The notes beneath the pieces are model-generated. The model had not been told where the DNA came from and made no database searches. It was given only the letters and a program-made list of their open reading frames with translations. Below are positions 7,357 through 15,906 of a DNA stretch of 16,994 bases, piece by piece. Position 1 is the stretch's first letter, and every line of letters starts with the position of its first letter. The DNA is taken from contig JAIRMK010000155.1 of the NCBI GenBank assembly GCA_031258755.1, positions 1 through 16,994 of the forward strand. Direction: 5' to 3'. The DNA comes from Prevotellaceae bacterium. GTDB taxonomy: Bacteria; Bacteroidota; Bacteroidia; Bacteroidales; UBA932. A program made the position numbers and the translations under genes.

Positions 7357-8514
7357 TTATTTGTCAAAACGTATATTATCTTCCCATTTTTGAAGAATAC
7401 CGGAACCTGCCACGGCATCGTAGTTGTTACCGGTAATGTCGGCGAAATTACTCCCGCTACCTTCATTCATAGGCCAGTAAGCGATAAGATTAGGATTTGA
7501 AGGATCGACAGCATAATACATATTGTTTTTGATTTGCGTAGACGATATGGCTGTTTTCCATAAGCGAACTTGGCTCATGGCACATAGGTCGGGAAAATAT
7601 GTTGCCCCACTGGATATCATTTCTACAAAGTCGATACGCACTTGTCCACCTGCAGGCGCCGGAGGATCGAATTTAACATCCAATTCACCATTGCGATAGA
7701 TATGAAGGGTGACGCCATCATAAACAAACGCCCAATGATACCATACGCCGCCTACAAGGTCACGGGCGGTTTGTACTTGTCCTCCCAATGTCTTAATCTG
7801 CAAATAATTATATGGAGAATTGGCATCTCCGAAACGGATATAAATTTCGTGATCTTTACTACCAAGGTTAAAGATGGCCTGGTTGTTTTTACTATATGCC
7901 GACATGCGTGTCCAACATTCGAGACTCCACTGTGCGACATTGATACCAAATGGCCTGCGACTGGTAGCTGCATCGACCAAAATACCACCATTTACACCTT
8001 TCATAACCGGTACCGACACAACCAGTGGTTTAGCAATCAAATAAATAAACTTAGACTGTGCGATGGATTTTTCGACATCTCCTTCAACCACATTCCCCAA
8101 CACAACAGGAAGCGCATAGCGCTTACCTTGTGTGTCGAAGTTGTCCACATGAATTTTGACCGTTGTACCTATTTCTCCGGCAGGAATAGTCACTTTTGCA
8201 TTTTCCGGCAACTTAAAACAATCTGCAGGGAGCATGACGTATTCGGTACTGTTGGTTGCATTAAAGGTTTCCAGAATGTTAGGATCCGTACTAATTTCGA
8301 CTTGTACATCGTTAGCTGTGGGGATGGCAAGTCTTACCGTAAGATTAATATCGGCGCCATTATTTTCCATTGACACCGTAACAGATTTTGCAGCAGTAGC
8401 TGCCTCAGCGATATAAATACTGTTATTTTTTATCTCATATTCCGCATCATGGCACCCAAAGGACAAGCCGAATATGGCAATAACTATGCTGAGTAAGATA
8501 TATTTTTTTTTCAT
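7357..8514 (-). CDS. DUF1735 and LamG domain-containing surface lipoprotein
   Basis: The 385-residue product begins with a lipoprotein signal: hydrophobic ILLSIVIAIFGLSFG, then Cys21. The acidic residues just after it (C-H-D-A-E) are like the surface-export signal of Bacteroidetes lipoproteins. Residues about 35-160 form the DUF1735 (BT_3987-type N-terminal) domain, with VTIPAGEIGTTVKIHVD and KRYALPVVLGNV. Residues about 185-365 are a LamG/concanavalin-like lectin fold: WSLECWTRM, WYHWAFVYDGVTLHIYRNGE, QVRLWKTAIS and LIAYWPMNEGSG. This pairing is a known companion of GH18 enzymes in N-glycan loci and probably binds glycan or glycoprotein at the cell surface. No catalytic residues are apparent. 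It is the last gene of the operon, 35 bases after GH18 and just before the terminator. Confidence 0.88.
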   Translation of the reverse strand: MKKKYILLSIVIAIFGLSFGCHDAEYEIKNNSIYIAEAATAAKSVTVSMENNGADINLTVRLAIPTANDVQVEISTDPNILETFNATNSTEYVMLPADCFKLPENAKVTIPAGEIGTTVKIHVDNFDTQGKRYALPVVLGNVVEGDVEKSIAQSKFIYLIAKPLVVSVPVMKGVNGGILVDAATSRRPFGINVAQWSLECWTRMSAYSKNNQAIFNLGSKDHEIYIRFGDANSPYNYLQIKTLGGQVQTARDLVGGVWYHWAFVYDGVTLHIYRNGELDVKFDPPAPAGGQVRIDFVEMISSGATYFPDLCAMSQVRLWKTAISSTQIKNNMYYAVDPSNPNLIAYWPMNEGSGSNFADITGNNYDAVAGSGILQKWEDNIRFDK

Positions 8515-8549
8515 AATTTTTTAGATTATTTGATTATGATTTTTCATGA

Positions 8550-9710
8550 TTATTCTGATACCACCGCATTTTTCCGTTCATTGTATATCTGATATATATT
8601 GGTAATACCTTGGCGCAAGTAATAATATTCCGGAGAGCCGTTGTAATCGCCTTTGCCCTGGTTATAATCGAAGCCTACACGGTAGATGCCAAAGCCGCCA
8701 ATTTGTTGGTTAACGCCCTCATCAGCGCCACTGGTCGGATTATAAATAAATTTAGACTGGATAAGAATACCACCTCCGGTACCGGCATAACTTTCAAAAT
8801 TTTCAGTAAGAATTATCCGGCTAACTACTTCTTCCTTGGTAATTATTCCGGCAGTAATCCAGTTACTCATATCGGTAATAACACCGCTAACCCGGAAATT
8901 AAGGCCTGATGGGAGAGTACTTCCGTATGCCTGGAGCACAAAATAGTCCACATAATACGACAACCAGTCTTTACCCATGCGTCCCCCGATACCGATTTCT
9001 CCGTCAATGAGAAATAACAATCCCGGTTTTGCCGGCTTCCGGTCGCCACGGTCGCGGGTGGGGTCTGTAGCTCCTTTGCCGAACCAGTAACTCAGTTCTT
9101 CTACAAAGAGTGTCCGTTGTACCGTGTTTCGCCATAGATAAGCAGTGGCATCACCACCGCCCATCGGTTCATAGTCCCAGTCGAAGCCATCATAGCCCGA
9201 TGCCACAACTTGGTCATATATTGCCTCGGCATAGGCACGAATAGCCGGACGTATAAGGTTTAGATCATAGCTGTTAGCCGGCACATCGAATACATCTTGA
9301 TGGGGCACATCATCGCCTATTCTTGCTGAGAAGAGGGTAACCACCACTTTGGTTCCTTTTACTTCCTGTACATATTTCATGTCGGCTTTCCGCTCCGGCG
9401 ACAAGTCGAATTTCGGGTGACCGCCCCAATTAGAAGCAATAGTCACCGAATCCGGTAATCCCCTCAAACTGTTTTCACCGGTGGGGGAGACGCCACTCCA
9501 ATTATCAAACCACACGAATGTTTGCGGCAATCCCGGCGTATTTTTCCATTCCCGCAGGGCAGCGTAATATTCGTCGGTTTTGTTCGATGCATTCAGGTCT
9601 ACGTCATTGAAGCCTATGGATGCTACTTCTGTCCAGTCGCTGCATCCCGTAAGGAAAGCGCATCCGGCCAAAGCAAACGATAATGATATTTTTAAAATTT
9701 TTCTTTTCAT
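8550..9710 (-). CDS. GH18 lipoprotein, probable endo-beta-N-acetylglucosaminidase
   Basis: The 386-residue protein has a lipoprotein signal with lipobox LTGC (Cys23), followed by S-D-W-T-E. The GH18 active-site signature DxxDxDxE is intact at residues 174-181 (DGFDWDYE), with E181 as the expected acid/base and D179 as the residue that positions the substrate acetamido group. A single TIM-barrel domain fills the rest. Single-domain GH18 lipoproteins encoded directly after SusD in Bacteroidetes typically cut the GlcNAc-GlcNAc core of N-glycans, releasing the glycan at the surface. A chitinase activity is the main alternative, but no chitin-binding module is present and the LamG/DUF1735 neighbour favours N-glycans. 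It lies 24 bases downstream of susD in the same operon. Confidence 0.87.
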   Translation of the reverse strand: MKRKILKISLSFALAGCAFLTGCSDWTEVASIGFNDVDLNASNKTDEYYAALREWKNTPGLPQTFVWFDNWSGVSPTGENSLRGLPDSVTIASNWGGHPKFDLSPERKADMKYVQEVKGTKVVVTLFSARIGDDVPHQDVFDVPANSYDLNLIRPAIRAYAEAIYDQVVASGYDGFDWDYEPMGGGDATAYLWRNTVQRTLFVEELSYWFGKGATDPTRDRGDRKPAKPGLLFLIDGEIGIGGRMGKDWLSYYVDYFVLQAYGSTLPSGLNFRVSGVITDMSNWITAGIITKEEVVSRIILTENFESYAGTGGGILIQSKFIYNPTSGADEGVNQQIGGFGIYRVGFDYNQGKGDYNGSPEYYYLRQGITNIYQIYNERKNAVVSE

Positions 9711-9734
9711 AATGTCATGTTTTTGAAAATTGTA

Positions 9735-11363
9735 TTACGGTTTCTTTGCCCACCAAAGATTGGTTGAAAGCAGATCCGGACCTCCAAGTAATGTCGATAC
9801 AGCGGCCTCTACGTTTGCAGTGTTTCCGTCATACTCAGACACCGGATAGGGTAAACGGCGTACCATTCGAATAGCTGTGGAGCTCTTTGTACTATTAGGA
9901 TTAATGCTGGAAGGATTATTCACTGCACCACCTGTACTGGCAGAACTCAGATTATGAACAGCAGGAATGATACGTGGATAATTCGTACGGCGAAAGTCAT
10001 TCCATGCTTCGAACCCTAACGGATAGTTAGCAAGCCATTTCTGTGTAATAATCTTTTCCAGTCTATTAGCCGTAGAAGTTCCACTGCTCCATGATACTGT
10101 AACAGCGCCACCATTCGTATTAAAAGTAAGGTTGAAACCCATATTAGAAGTAGGGTCACTATAAGCTTGAGGGTTAGAGGTAACTGTAGTGTAGTTTCCA
10201 GCCGACACCCCATGCTGCTCCATAGAGATCAGGATACCTTGTTCATAAAAAGTTTTCGCCTGATCCTCACCACCAGCAATCCATCCTCTCAAGGCGGCTT
10301 CCGCTTTCAGAAAATACGTTTCGGCTGCACAATAAACCAGAAGCGGCGAATTGACCGCAAAATTCGGCTTTGAATACAAGTTTGATCCGTATATGTTTTT
10401 ATCAATCTTATTAATACCCATCCTCACACCCCGATAATTATCATCTACTGTTTTGGTCATATAAACATTCTTGCGCGGGTCGTTCCATCCATTCATGTAT
10501 GCAGAGAGTGTGGCGTTAACAGCAAGATCACCCCAGTCGAATGCCGCTTTGTGGTACGGATTATCGGTAGTTGGCAGAAAAGCGTTGTCGGCGTTGGACT
10601 CCACAGGCCCTCCGGCAATGGCTTCAGCCATTATCGTCTTCGCATAGTCTTCATCAACTACAGCTATACGAACAGCCATGCGCAACTTTAGGGAATTGGC
10701 AAATTTTACCCATTTACCGAAGTCGCCATTGTAAACAAGGTCGTATTCCGCCATAGGGTTGGCCTTTCCTTGACTTTCGGCCACAAATGCGGACAGTGCG
10801 AGAATACTATTGTTTAAATCGTCAATCATATTGTGGTAAATGGTTTGCACATCATCATATTCTACCATTAGTTTTCCTTCGCCCGTTTTAGAGTAAGGTA
10901 TAGGGCCATAAGTATCGGTTACACGCAGCATTACTGCTACACGTATAATATTCGCCCACGCATAAATATACCCTTTTCCTCCGGTAATTTCCCTTATTTT
11001 TAAATAATTGGCGTAAAATCCGGCGAAAAGCTTATTGAATGGATATTTTATCCAGTCGGCAGGGGGGTTAAAGGTACCGAAATTGGTGCCTTGCCAGTTG
11101 TTTGTAGTAGACATATATCCGCCATATTGGTTGCCTACCATTTGTTCAATCATTTGGTTGTCGTTTTCCTGAGAATTATGCATCAGGTAAAGTATTCCCG
11201 GGAAAAGCGTTCCTACTTTTTCCGCTACCGTCATATCATTTGGACTCGGGTTGGTGGCATGCGTGTTATAGTACTCAAAATTTTCAGTACACGAAGTTAT
11301 TAAAACGCCTGCACAGATGCCGGTCATCATCAATAGTGCTTTGAGATTATATCGTTGTTTCAT
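9735..11363 (-). CDS. SusD/RagB-family nutrient-binding outer-membrane lipoprotein
   Basis: The 542-residue protein starts with a lipoprotein signal peptide ending LITSC (Cys25), followed by acidic/polar residues (T-E-N-F-E). It belongs to the SusD-like_2 type: TPR-like helices (YAWANIIRVAVMLRVTDTYG followed by PIPYS), the later FLKAEAALRGWIAGG helix, and a C-terminal segment with WLANYPLGFEAWNDFRRTNYPRI split around it. SusD proteins form the lid over the SusC barrel and capture oligosaccharide at the cell surface. The gene begins 14 bases after the susC stop, consistent with translation from one message. Length and domain order are normal for the family, and no break is visible. Confidence 0.94.
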   Translation of the reverse strand: MKQRYNLKALLMMTGICAGVLITSCTENFEYYNTHATNPSPNDMTVAEKVGTLFPGILYLMHNSQENDNQMIEQMVGNQYGGYMSTTNNWQGTNFGTFNPPADWIKYPFNKLFAGFYANYLKIREITGGKGYIYAWANIIRVAVMLRVTDTYGPIPYSKTGEGKLMVEYDDVQTIYHNMIDDLNNSILALSAFVAESQGKANPMAEYDLVYNGDFGKWVKFANSLKLRMAVRIAVVDEDYAKTIMAEAIAGGPVESNADNAFLPTTDNPYHKAAFDWGDLAVNATLSAYMNGWNDPRKNVYMTKTVDDNYRGVRMGINKIDKNIYGSNLYSKPNFAVNSPLLVYCAAETYFLKAEAALRGWIAGGEDQAKTFYEQGILISMEQHGVSAGNYTTVTSNPQAYSDPTSNMGFNLTFNTNGGAVTVSWSSGTSTANRLEKIITQKWLANYPLGFEAWNDFRRTNYPRIIPAVHNLSSASTGGAVNNPSSINPNSTKSSTAIRMVRRLPYPVSEYDGNTANVEAAVSTLLGGPDLLSTNLWWAKKP

Positions 11364-11377
11364 AATTAAGTATAATT

Positions 11378-14300
11378 TTAGAATTGTAATTTAATACTGA
11401 AACCAATATTCCGCAAACTGGGCTGCATGAAATAATCTACCCCTGTGTAGAACGTATTGGTTGCCGAAGCCACCAGTTCCGGGTCGAATGGCGCCTTGCA
11501 ATAAATCATTGCGAGATTGTTCCCTACAAGTCCTACGGTAATATCAGCAACGTTAGCAACCCATCTTTTCGGGATGGTATATTCAATACTGACTTCCGCC
11601 AGGCGAATGTTTGTCGCTTCATATACATAGTATCCACCTTGTCCTGTGCCGGCAGCTACTATGTTAAGATAGTCTTTGGCCTGTACTTCCTTCCCGTTTA
11701 TCAGTATGTTTCCTGCTTCACGCATGGCAGCACTGGATTCCGATACGCCGTAACGATCTAAAATAGCCTGTGTATTGGAAATTACCAATCCGCCAAAGCG
11801 CCCGGAGAATAATACGTTCAGGGTTACGCCCTTATATGAGAATGAATTCTTCCAACTGGCATGTGCTTTCGGAAGTAATGAGCCTATTTTTTTATATTCC
11901 GCATTAACCATGGAGGGGAGATAAGTCACCGGGTCAAGGTAAATGTAGCCGTTATCGTCACGTTTCCAATCGCGGTTTACATAAATGTCGCCCATGGTAC
12001 CACCTTCGGTCAGTCGTACAATCGGAGAACCGGTGCTACCCAGCGTGGCTTTATCTATATAGGGCATTTGAATTGATTCGCCTGTTACCGGATTTGTAAT
12101 TCCGTTAACTAATTCTTTCACTACATTCTCATTATAACTGTACACAAAATTACTCGCCCATGCAAAATCGCCCCATTTGTTGCTATACCCAAGGGACAGT
12201 TCAACGCCGGAATTTTGTACGTTACCACCTTGCACATATACACCGGTATAACCTGTGGTAGCGGGGAGTGTGGCAATGAATGTTTGGTTCAACGTATTAG
12301 AATGATAGTAGGTAGCATCCAAGTTAATGTTGCCGTTAAAGAAACGCATATTAACGCCGACTTCCCACGAATTTGTTAATTCCGGCTTCAGGTTTCTGTT
12401 GGGATACAGTGGGCGAGTATTGTATTGGTTTGTCTGGTCGTCATATTCATAGATTTCCCGTGTGATATAAGGATCGTAAGCAGAGCCCACAGAAGTGTAC
12501 GACAAACGCGCTTTCAGGAGTGAAAACCAGTCGGGTAACTTAATCATCTCACTGATGATACCCGAAAGTCCAATCGACGGATAGAAAAACGATTTATCAC
12601 CCGATTCCGAAAAGGCCAGCGCCGAATCCCAGTCGTTACGGCCGGTAAGAGTGAGGTAAAGCATACCATTGTAGCCTATTTCAGCATTGGCAAAAATTGA
12701 TTGTGACTGATGGGTCAGCTCGCCCTGATCTGTCTTAAATCCGTTGGTACGGCTCAGGTTTTCTATCGTAAAAAGATTGGTGATCTTATCGAGGTTCCCC
12801 AATGTATAATTATTGGTTGTACGAAGATCTTTAATAGAGGCGCCCACATTGATATTTACACTGAAATCACCGAGCACTTTATTAATGTTCAGCAAAACAT
12901 CTCCGTAAGTTTGCCGCTCTTCCCGATTTTCTAATTTGAAGTACCCTTTGGTTCCGGCAAAAGTAGGTAATGTGCCGGCATTCCGTTTTTCAGTGTTACG
13001 GTAAATAGAATTATCGATGTTAATACGACCAAGTATATTCATCCAGTCGGTAATATTATATTGCAACCCGGATGCCAATTTATACCGTCTTTTGTTCGAT
13101 TTCTTGTTCATACGATGCATAATCCAATAGGGGTTTTGTATGGAAAGTCCCTGATCCCCGTATGTCCAAAACTGCGTATTTACACCCAAAAGGTCGTCGT
13201 AGCGTTCGAATGAGCGTACATCAGTGAAATCTTCGCCACGCGGGAAAAGATACAGCGCAGGCAACGGGTTGAAATACTGACCCTGTGAAACCATGTTTTT
13301 ATCTTCCTGAATGATAAAATTAGCACTGACATCCAGTTCCAATTTGTTATCCAGGAAAGACGTGGTATTGCGGAATGAGAAATTGTATCTGTTGTAGTCG
13401 TTATTCTGCAAGATGCCTGCGGCATTGGTGGCTGCAGCCGACAAGTACGTCTGGCTTTTGTCGTTGCCGGTAGCCAATGAAACGGAATTGGTGATGTTCG
13501 TACCGGTATTGAAAAACTTGGCAGGATCATAATTGAAATTCGCTTGTCGGTCGCCCCAACTGGTAACTTCTCCGGGCACATTGCCGTAGCTATTTTGGAA
13601 CTTGGGCATCAATAGCGGCGAAGAGAATGTACTGGTATTGCCCACAATTACTATGGTTTTATCTGCCCGTCCTTTCTTGGTGGTAATGAGCACCACCCCA
13701 TTGGCGCCCTCGTAGCCATAAAGCGCTGCGGCAGAAGGTCCGGTAAGCAACGATATGCTTTCTATATCATCAGGATTGATGTCGGCGGCACCTTCACTTC
13801 CGGGTTGGGCAGAAAAAAGCCCCGCATCGGTACTGTTACCATAATTGGAATTATACATGGGAATACCATCCACCACATACAAGGCGTTGTTGTTTTTAGA
13901 TAGGGATTTGGCACCACGCATCACTACTTTCACCGCAGCGCCAGGACCGGCAGCGCTACTATTGATGGTTACACCGGCTGCTTTACCGGCCAACGCGTTC
14001 ATGAAGTTGGCGCTTTTTACCGTCGTAAGTTCCTCATTGGATACTTTTTGCACATTATAGCTCAACGCCTTTTCCGAACGTTTGATGCCAAGAGCCGTTA
14101 CCACTACCTCATCTAAGGAAGTAGCCGTCTCATCAAGCACCACATTGTAGCCCGTGTCATTGCCCAGGGTTATCTCCTTCGTGTTGTAGCCGATAAATGA
14201 AATAACCAGCACGCTTCCAGGTGTGCCATTTAAGGTGAATTTACCTTCCGGATCGGCCATAACGGCTTTGTTTGTTCCTTTTACTACCACACTTGCACCG

Positions 14301-14752
14301 ATAAGCGGCTCACCGTTTCGGTCTGTAACCATACCGGCATATTGACGCGGGGCAACAGACACAAGTATAATTTGGTTACCTTGAATGTTGAACGAAGTCT
14401 CCGTTCCGCGTAAAATAGCCGTCATGGCTTCAGAAAGTGTTTTATTGACTACGTCAACCGTAATAATTTGATTTACATTGATTTTTGATTCATTATACGC
14501 AATGCTTAATTGTGTTTGTTTTTCGATTTCCTCAAAAGCCGATGAAATGCTCATTGGCTTTTGAGAAAGAGTTATTTTAATGTTTTGATTTTGAGCGAAA
14601 AGACTAAAAGATAGCAATAGCAGACAAATAATTAATCCTGCTTTTTCTATCAAATAATTCTTTTCTGCATTGAAAAAAGTAATTATTTGCATAATTTTGT
14701 GATTGATTTTAGTGAATACTCTTTTTACTGTGCTAAAAGAAAAAAGTTTCAT
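11378..14752 (-). CDS. SusC/RagA-family TonB-dependent transporter with N-terminal STN signalling domain
   Basis: The 1124-residue protein is a complete SusC-type outer-membrane transporter. Residues 38-53 are the hydrophobic part of the signal peptide (cleavage near LFAQ). Residues 56-132 form an STN domain (MSISSAFEEIEKQTQLSIAY), which transducers use to contact a FecR-type anti-sigma factor. Residues 138-205 are the carboxypeptidase-regulatory-like domain (GMVTDRNGEPLIGASVVVKG). The TonB box is DEVVVTALG at 214-222, then the plug (SANFMNALAGKAAGV, YVVDGIPM, ANGVVLITTKKG) and the beta barrel ending FSIKLQF. A TTG at 14761 gives three extra residues, but the ATG at 14752 is preferred. A later ATG at 14692 would still leave a working signal peptide. 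The STN domain fits regulation by the sigma/anti-sigma pair just upstream. A predicted antisense RNA covers the start. Confidence 0.94.
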   Translation of the reverse strand: MKLFSFSTVKRVFTKINHKIMQIITFFNAEKNYLIEKAGLIICLLLLSFSLFAQNQNIKITLSQKPMSISSAFEEIEKQTQLSIAYNESKINVNQIITVDVVNKTLSEAMTAILRGTETSFNIQGNQIILVSVAPRQYAGMVTDRNGEPLIGASVVVKGTNKAVMADPEGKFTLNGTPGSVLVISFIGYNTKEITLGNDTGYNVVLDETATSLDEVVVTALGIKRSEKALSYNVQKVSNEELTTVKSANFMNALAGKAAGVTINSSAAGPGAAVKVVMRGAKSLSKNNNALYVVDGIPMYNSNYGNSTDAGLFSAQPGSEGAADINPDDIESISLLTGPSAAALYGYEGANGVVLITTKKGRADKTIVIVGNTSTFSSPLLMPKFQNSYGNVPGEVTSWGDRQANFNYDPAKFFNTGTNITNSVSLATGNDKSQTYLSAAATNAAGILQNNDYNRYNFSFRNTTSFLDNKLELDVSANFIIQEDKNMVSQGQYFNPLPALYLFPRGEDFTDVRSFERYDDLLGVNTQFWTYGDQGLSIQNPYWIMHRMNKKSNKRRYKLASGLQYNITDWMNILGRINIDNSIYRNTEKRNAGTLPTFAGTKGYFKLENREERQTYGDVLLNINKVLGDFSVNINVGASIKDLRTTNNYTLGNLDKITNLFTIENLSRTNGFKTDQGELTHQSQSIFANAEIGYNGMLYLTLTGRNDWDSALAFSESGDKSFFYPSIGLSGIISEMIKLPDWFSLLKARLSYTSVGSAYDPYITREIYEYDDQTNQYNTRPLYPNRNLKPELTNSWEVGVNMRFFNGNINLDATYYHSNTLNQTFIATLPATTGYTGVYVQGGNVQNSGVELSLGYSNKWGDFAWASNFVYSYNENVVKELVNGITNPVTGESIQMPYIDKATLGSTGSPIVRLTEGGTMGDIYVNRDWKRDDNGYIYLDPVTYLPSMVNAEYKKIGSLLPKAHASWKNSFSYKGVTLNVLFSGRFGGLVISNTQAILDRYGVSESSAAMREAGNILINGKEVQAKDYLNIVAAGTGQGGYYVYEATNIRLAEVSIEYTIPKRWVANVADITVGLVGNNLAMIYCKAPFDPELVASATNTFYTGVDYFMQPSLRNIGFSIKLQF
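14670..14699 (+). promoter_or_regulatory. Plus-strand promoter inside the 5' end of susC (antisense direction)
   Basis: TTG at 14670-14672, a 19-base spacer and TAATTTTG at 14692-14699 match the Bacteroidetes primary promoter with the same spacing and the same TTG core as the promoter at 990-1019. It lies within susC codons but points against the gene, toward the hairpin at 14761-14802. AT-rich sequence can produce such matches by chance; the exact spacing and the terminator downstream raise its weight. Confidence 0.5.
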
Positions 14753-14802
14753 TGATTTCAAATCGGGGAGTATGCTTACCTAACTACTCTCCGATTCTTT
14801 TT
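14705..14802 (+). ncRNA. Predicted cis-antisense small RNA over the susC start (DonS-like)
   Basis: A transcript starting a few bases after the -7 box at 14692-14699 and stopping at the T-run after 14796 would be about 98 nt long. It would contain a 5' stem (14707-14712 with 14733-14738, TTTTAG/CTAAAA), a purine-rich linker and a strong 3' terminator hairpin. It is antisense to the first 16 or so codons of susC, the ATG at 14752 and the adjacent leader, so it could block translation or destabilise the message. Antisense RNAs at this position, between the anti-sigma gene and susC and opposite in direction, are known in Bacteroides, with DonS of the N-glycan locus of B. fragilis as the model. 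The promoter and terminator are seen; expression and function are inferred. The 5' end is uncertain by several bases. Confidence 0.55.
14761..14802 (+). terminator. Hairpin plus T-run in the susC leader, terminator-like on the plus strand
   Basis: Bases 14761-14772 pair with 14785-14796 over 12 bp, around a 12-base loop, and are followed by C and five Ts (14798-14802). In plus-strand RNA all 12 positions pair, one as G-U (14767 with 14790). In minus-strand RNA that pair becomes a C-A mismatch and only three Us follow, so the plus direction is favoured. Both neighbouring genes are on the minus strand, so no coding gene explains a plus-strand terminator here. On the susC message the same hairpin would sit 8 bases before the ATG. 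Confidence 0.65.
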
Positions 14803-14856
14803 GTTCATAGGCAGAGAAAGTTTTTGTTAAAAGTTAAAGGAATTATTTTTTTAATA

Positions 14857-15852
14857 TTAGTAAATGTATATTTTACCATCTGCTGTTTTATATTTCAAAC
14901 CGGGTATCAATTGCTGCAACACCGACAAAAATTCATAGACGGTTTCTCCATGCATGAATTTAGCGGTTATCCGTTCTTTTTCATATTTATTGGCATTAAG
15001 ATAGATGGTTACACCATAGCGCCGTTCTATCGTATTGACAATTTCGTTCATCGACATGCCTTGAATAACCAGGTGGCCGTCTTTCCACGCAAAGACATTT
15101 TCCACATTGACTTGCCGTGTTACTTTCACCTCGCCCGATGCCCGGTTATATGAAATTTGTTCGCGCGGCTCCAATATCACGGATGTTGACAGTTCGTTTT
15201 TTAAATGTACATTCACGCGTCCGCTCTTCAATGTGGCCAGGGCCTGTTCACTGTCGGCATAAGACGAAACATCGAAAACCGTTCCCAATACTTCAATATC
15301 CATGTCGATTGTTTTTACGATAAACGGTTTATTTTTATCGCGGGACACGGTAAAGCAGGCCTCTCCATTTAAATAAACGGTACGTGTATGGGTGCTGAAC
15401 GACGAAGGATAAATAAGCACCGTGCCGGCATTTAACAACACTTGTGACGAGTCGGGCAGCGTTACCATTTGTATTTTTCCATTGGGAACAAAACATTCCA
15501 TCAACTCACTGCCGGCTACAGTGTTATTGGTATGCTTGGTATAAAAATAAACAGCGCTGGCCGAAACCAGCGGCAACAGCAATGCTGCAGCAATTCTTCT
15601 GATTTTTTGCAGGAATGGAACAGTGTGGAATGATTTATTGCGCATTGAAATCAGGCGTTCCACCTGACTAAACGACCGTTCCGTTGTTTGTTGCGGCGCT
15701 ACTTCCAAATTGTCCCACAACTCCCATAAAGCAAGATCCCTTTCGTCAATATGCCGATGATTGACAAACCAATCCAAAAAATTATTACGGATAACTTTTG
15801 AACAGGTATAACGGTTAAAATAACGTTGCAATATTCGACGTGTCTTTGACAT
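14857..15852 (-). CDS. FecR-family anti-sigma factor (FecR domain + DUF4974)
   Basis: The 331-residue protein has a cytoplasmic N-terminal region (residues 1-80, including DERDLALWELWDN), which in this family binds the sigma factor. One membrane helix follows at about 86-105 (RIAAALLLPLVSASAVYFY). The periplasmic FecR domain is at about 117-216 (VTLPDSSQVLLNAGTVLIYP, VYLNGEACFTV, PFIVKT, VLGTVFDVSSY, ATLKSGRVNV). A C-terminal DUF4974 domain follows at about 262-331 (EIVNTIERRYGVTIY, ending GKIYIY). It should hold the ECF sigma factor inactive until the STN domain of the SusC transporter signals substrate. A longer frame opens at TTG 15900, but ATG 15852 gives the normal N-terminus and has GGAAG just ahead of it. 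The gap to the sigma gene is 54 bases. Confidence 0.92.
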   Translation of the reverse strand: MSKTRRILQRYFNRYTCSKVIRNNFLDWFVNHRHIDERDLALWELWDNLEVAPQQTTERSFSQVERLISMRNKSFHTVPFLQKIRRIAAALLLPLVSASAVYFYTKHTNNTVAGSELMECFVPNGKIQMVTLPDSSQVLLNAGTVLIYPSSFSTHTRTVYLNGEACFTVSRDKNKPFIVKTIDMDIEVLGTVFDVSSYADSEQALATLKSGRVNVHLKNELSTSVILEPREQISYNRASGEVKVTRQVNVENVFAWKDGHLVIQGMSMNEIVNTIERRYGVTIYLNANKYEKERITAKFMHGETVYEFLSVLQQLIPGLKYKTADGKIYIY

Positions 15853-15906
15853 ACTTCCGGTTTTTATGTATAAGACAATCGAACGGCCTGTTACCCCCAA
15901 GAAAAA

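Noticed and set aside
7642..8373. Plus-strand frame of 243 codons opposite the DUF1735-LamG gene
   Set aside because: The minus strand encodes a well-formed lipoprotein with two known domains there; the plus-strand translation has no family features.
14753..14761. TTG start for susC at 14761
   Set aside because: An ATG follows three codons later, and the TTG lies next to or inside the hairpin stem. Nothing favours the rare start codon.
15853..15900. TTG start adding 16 residues to the FecR-type protein
   Set aside because: The added residues look unlike the family's N-terminus, and ATG 15852 has a GGAAG ribosome-binding-like sequence just ahead.
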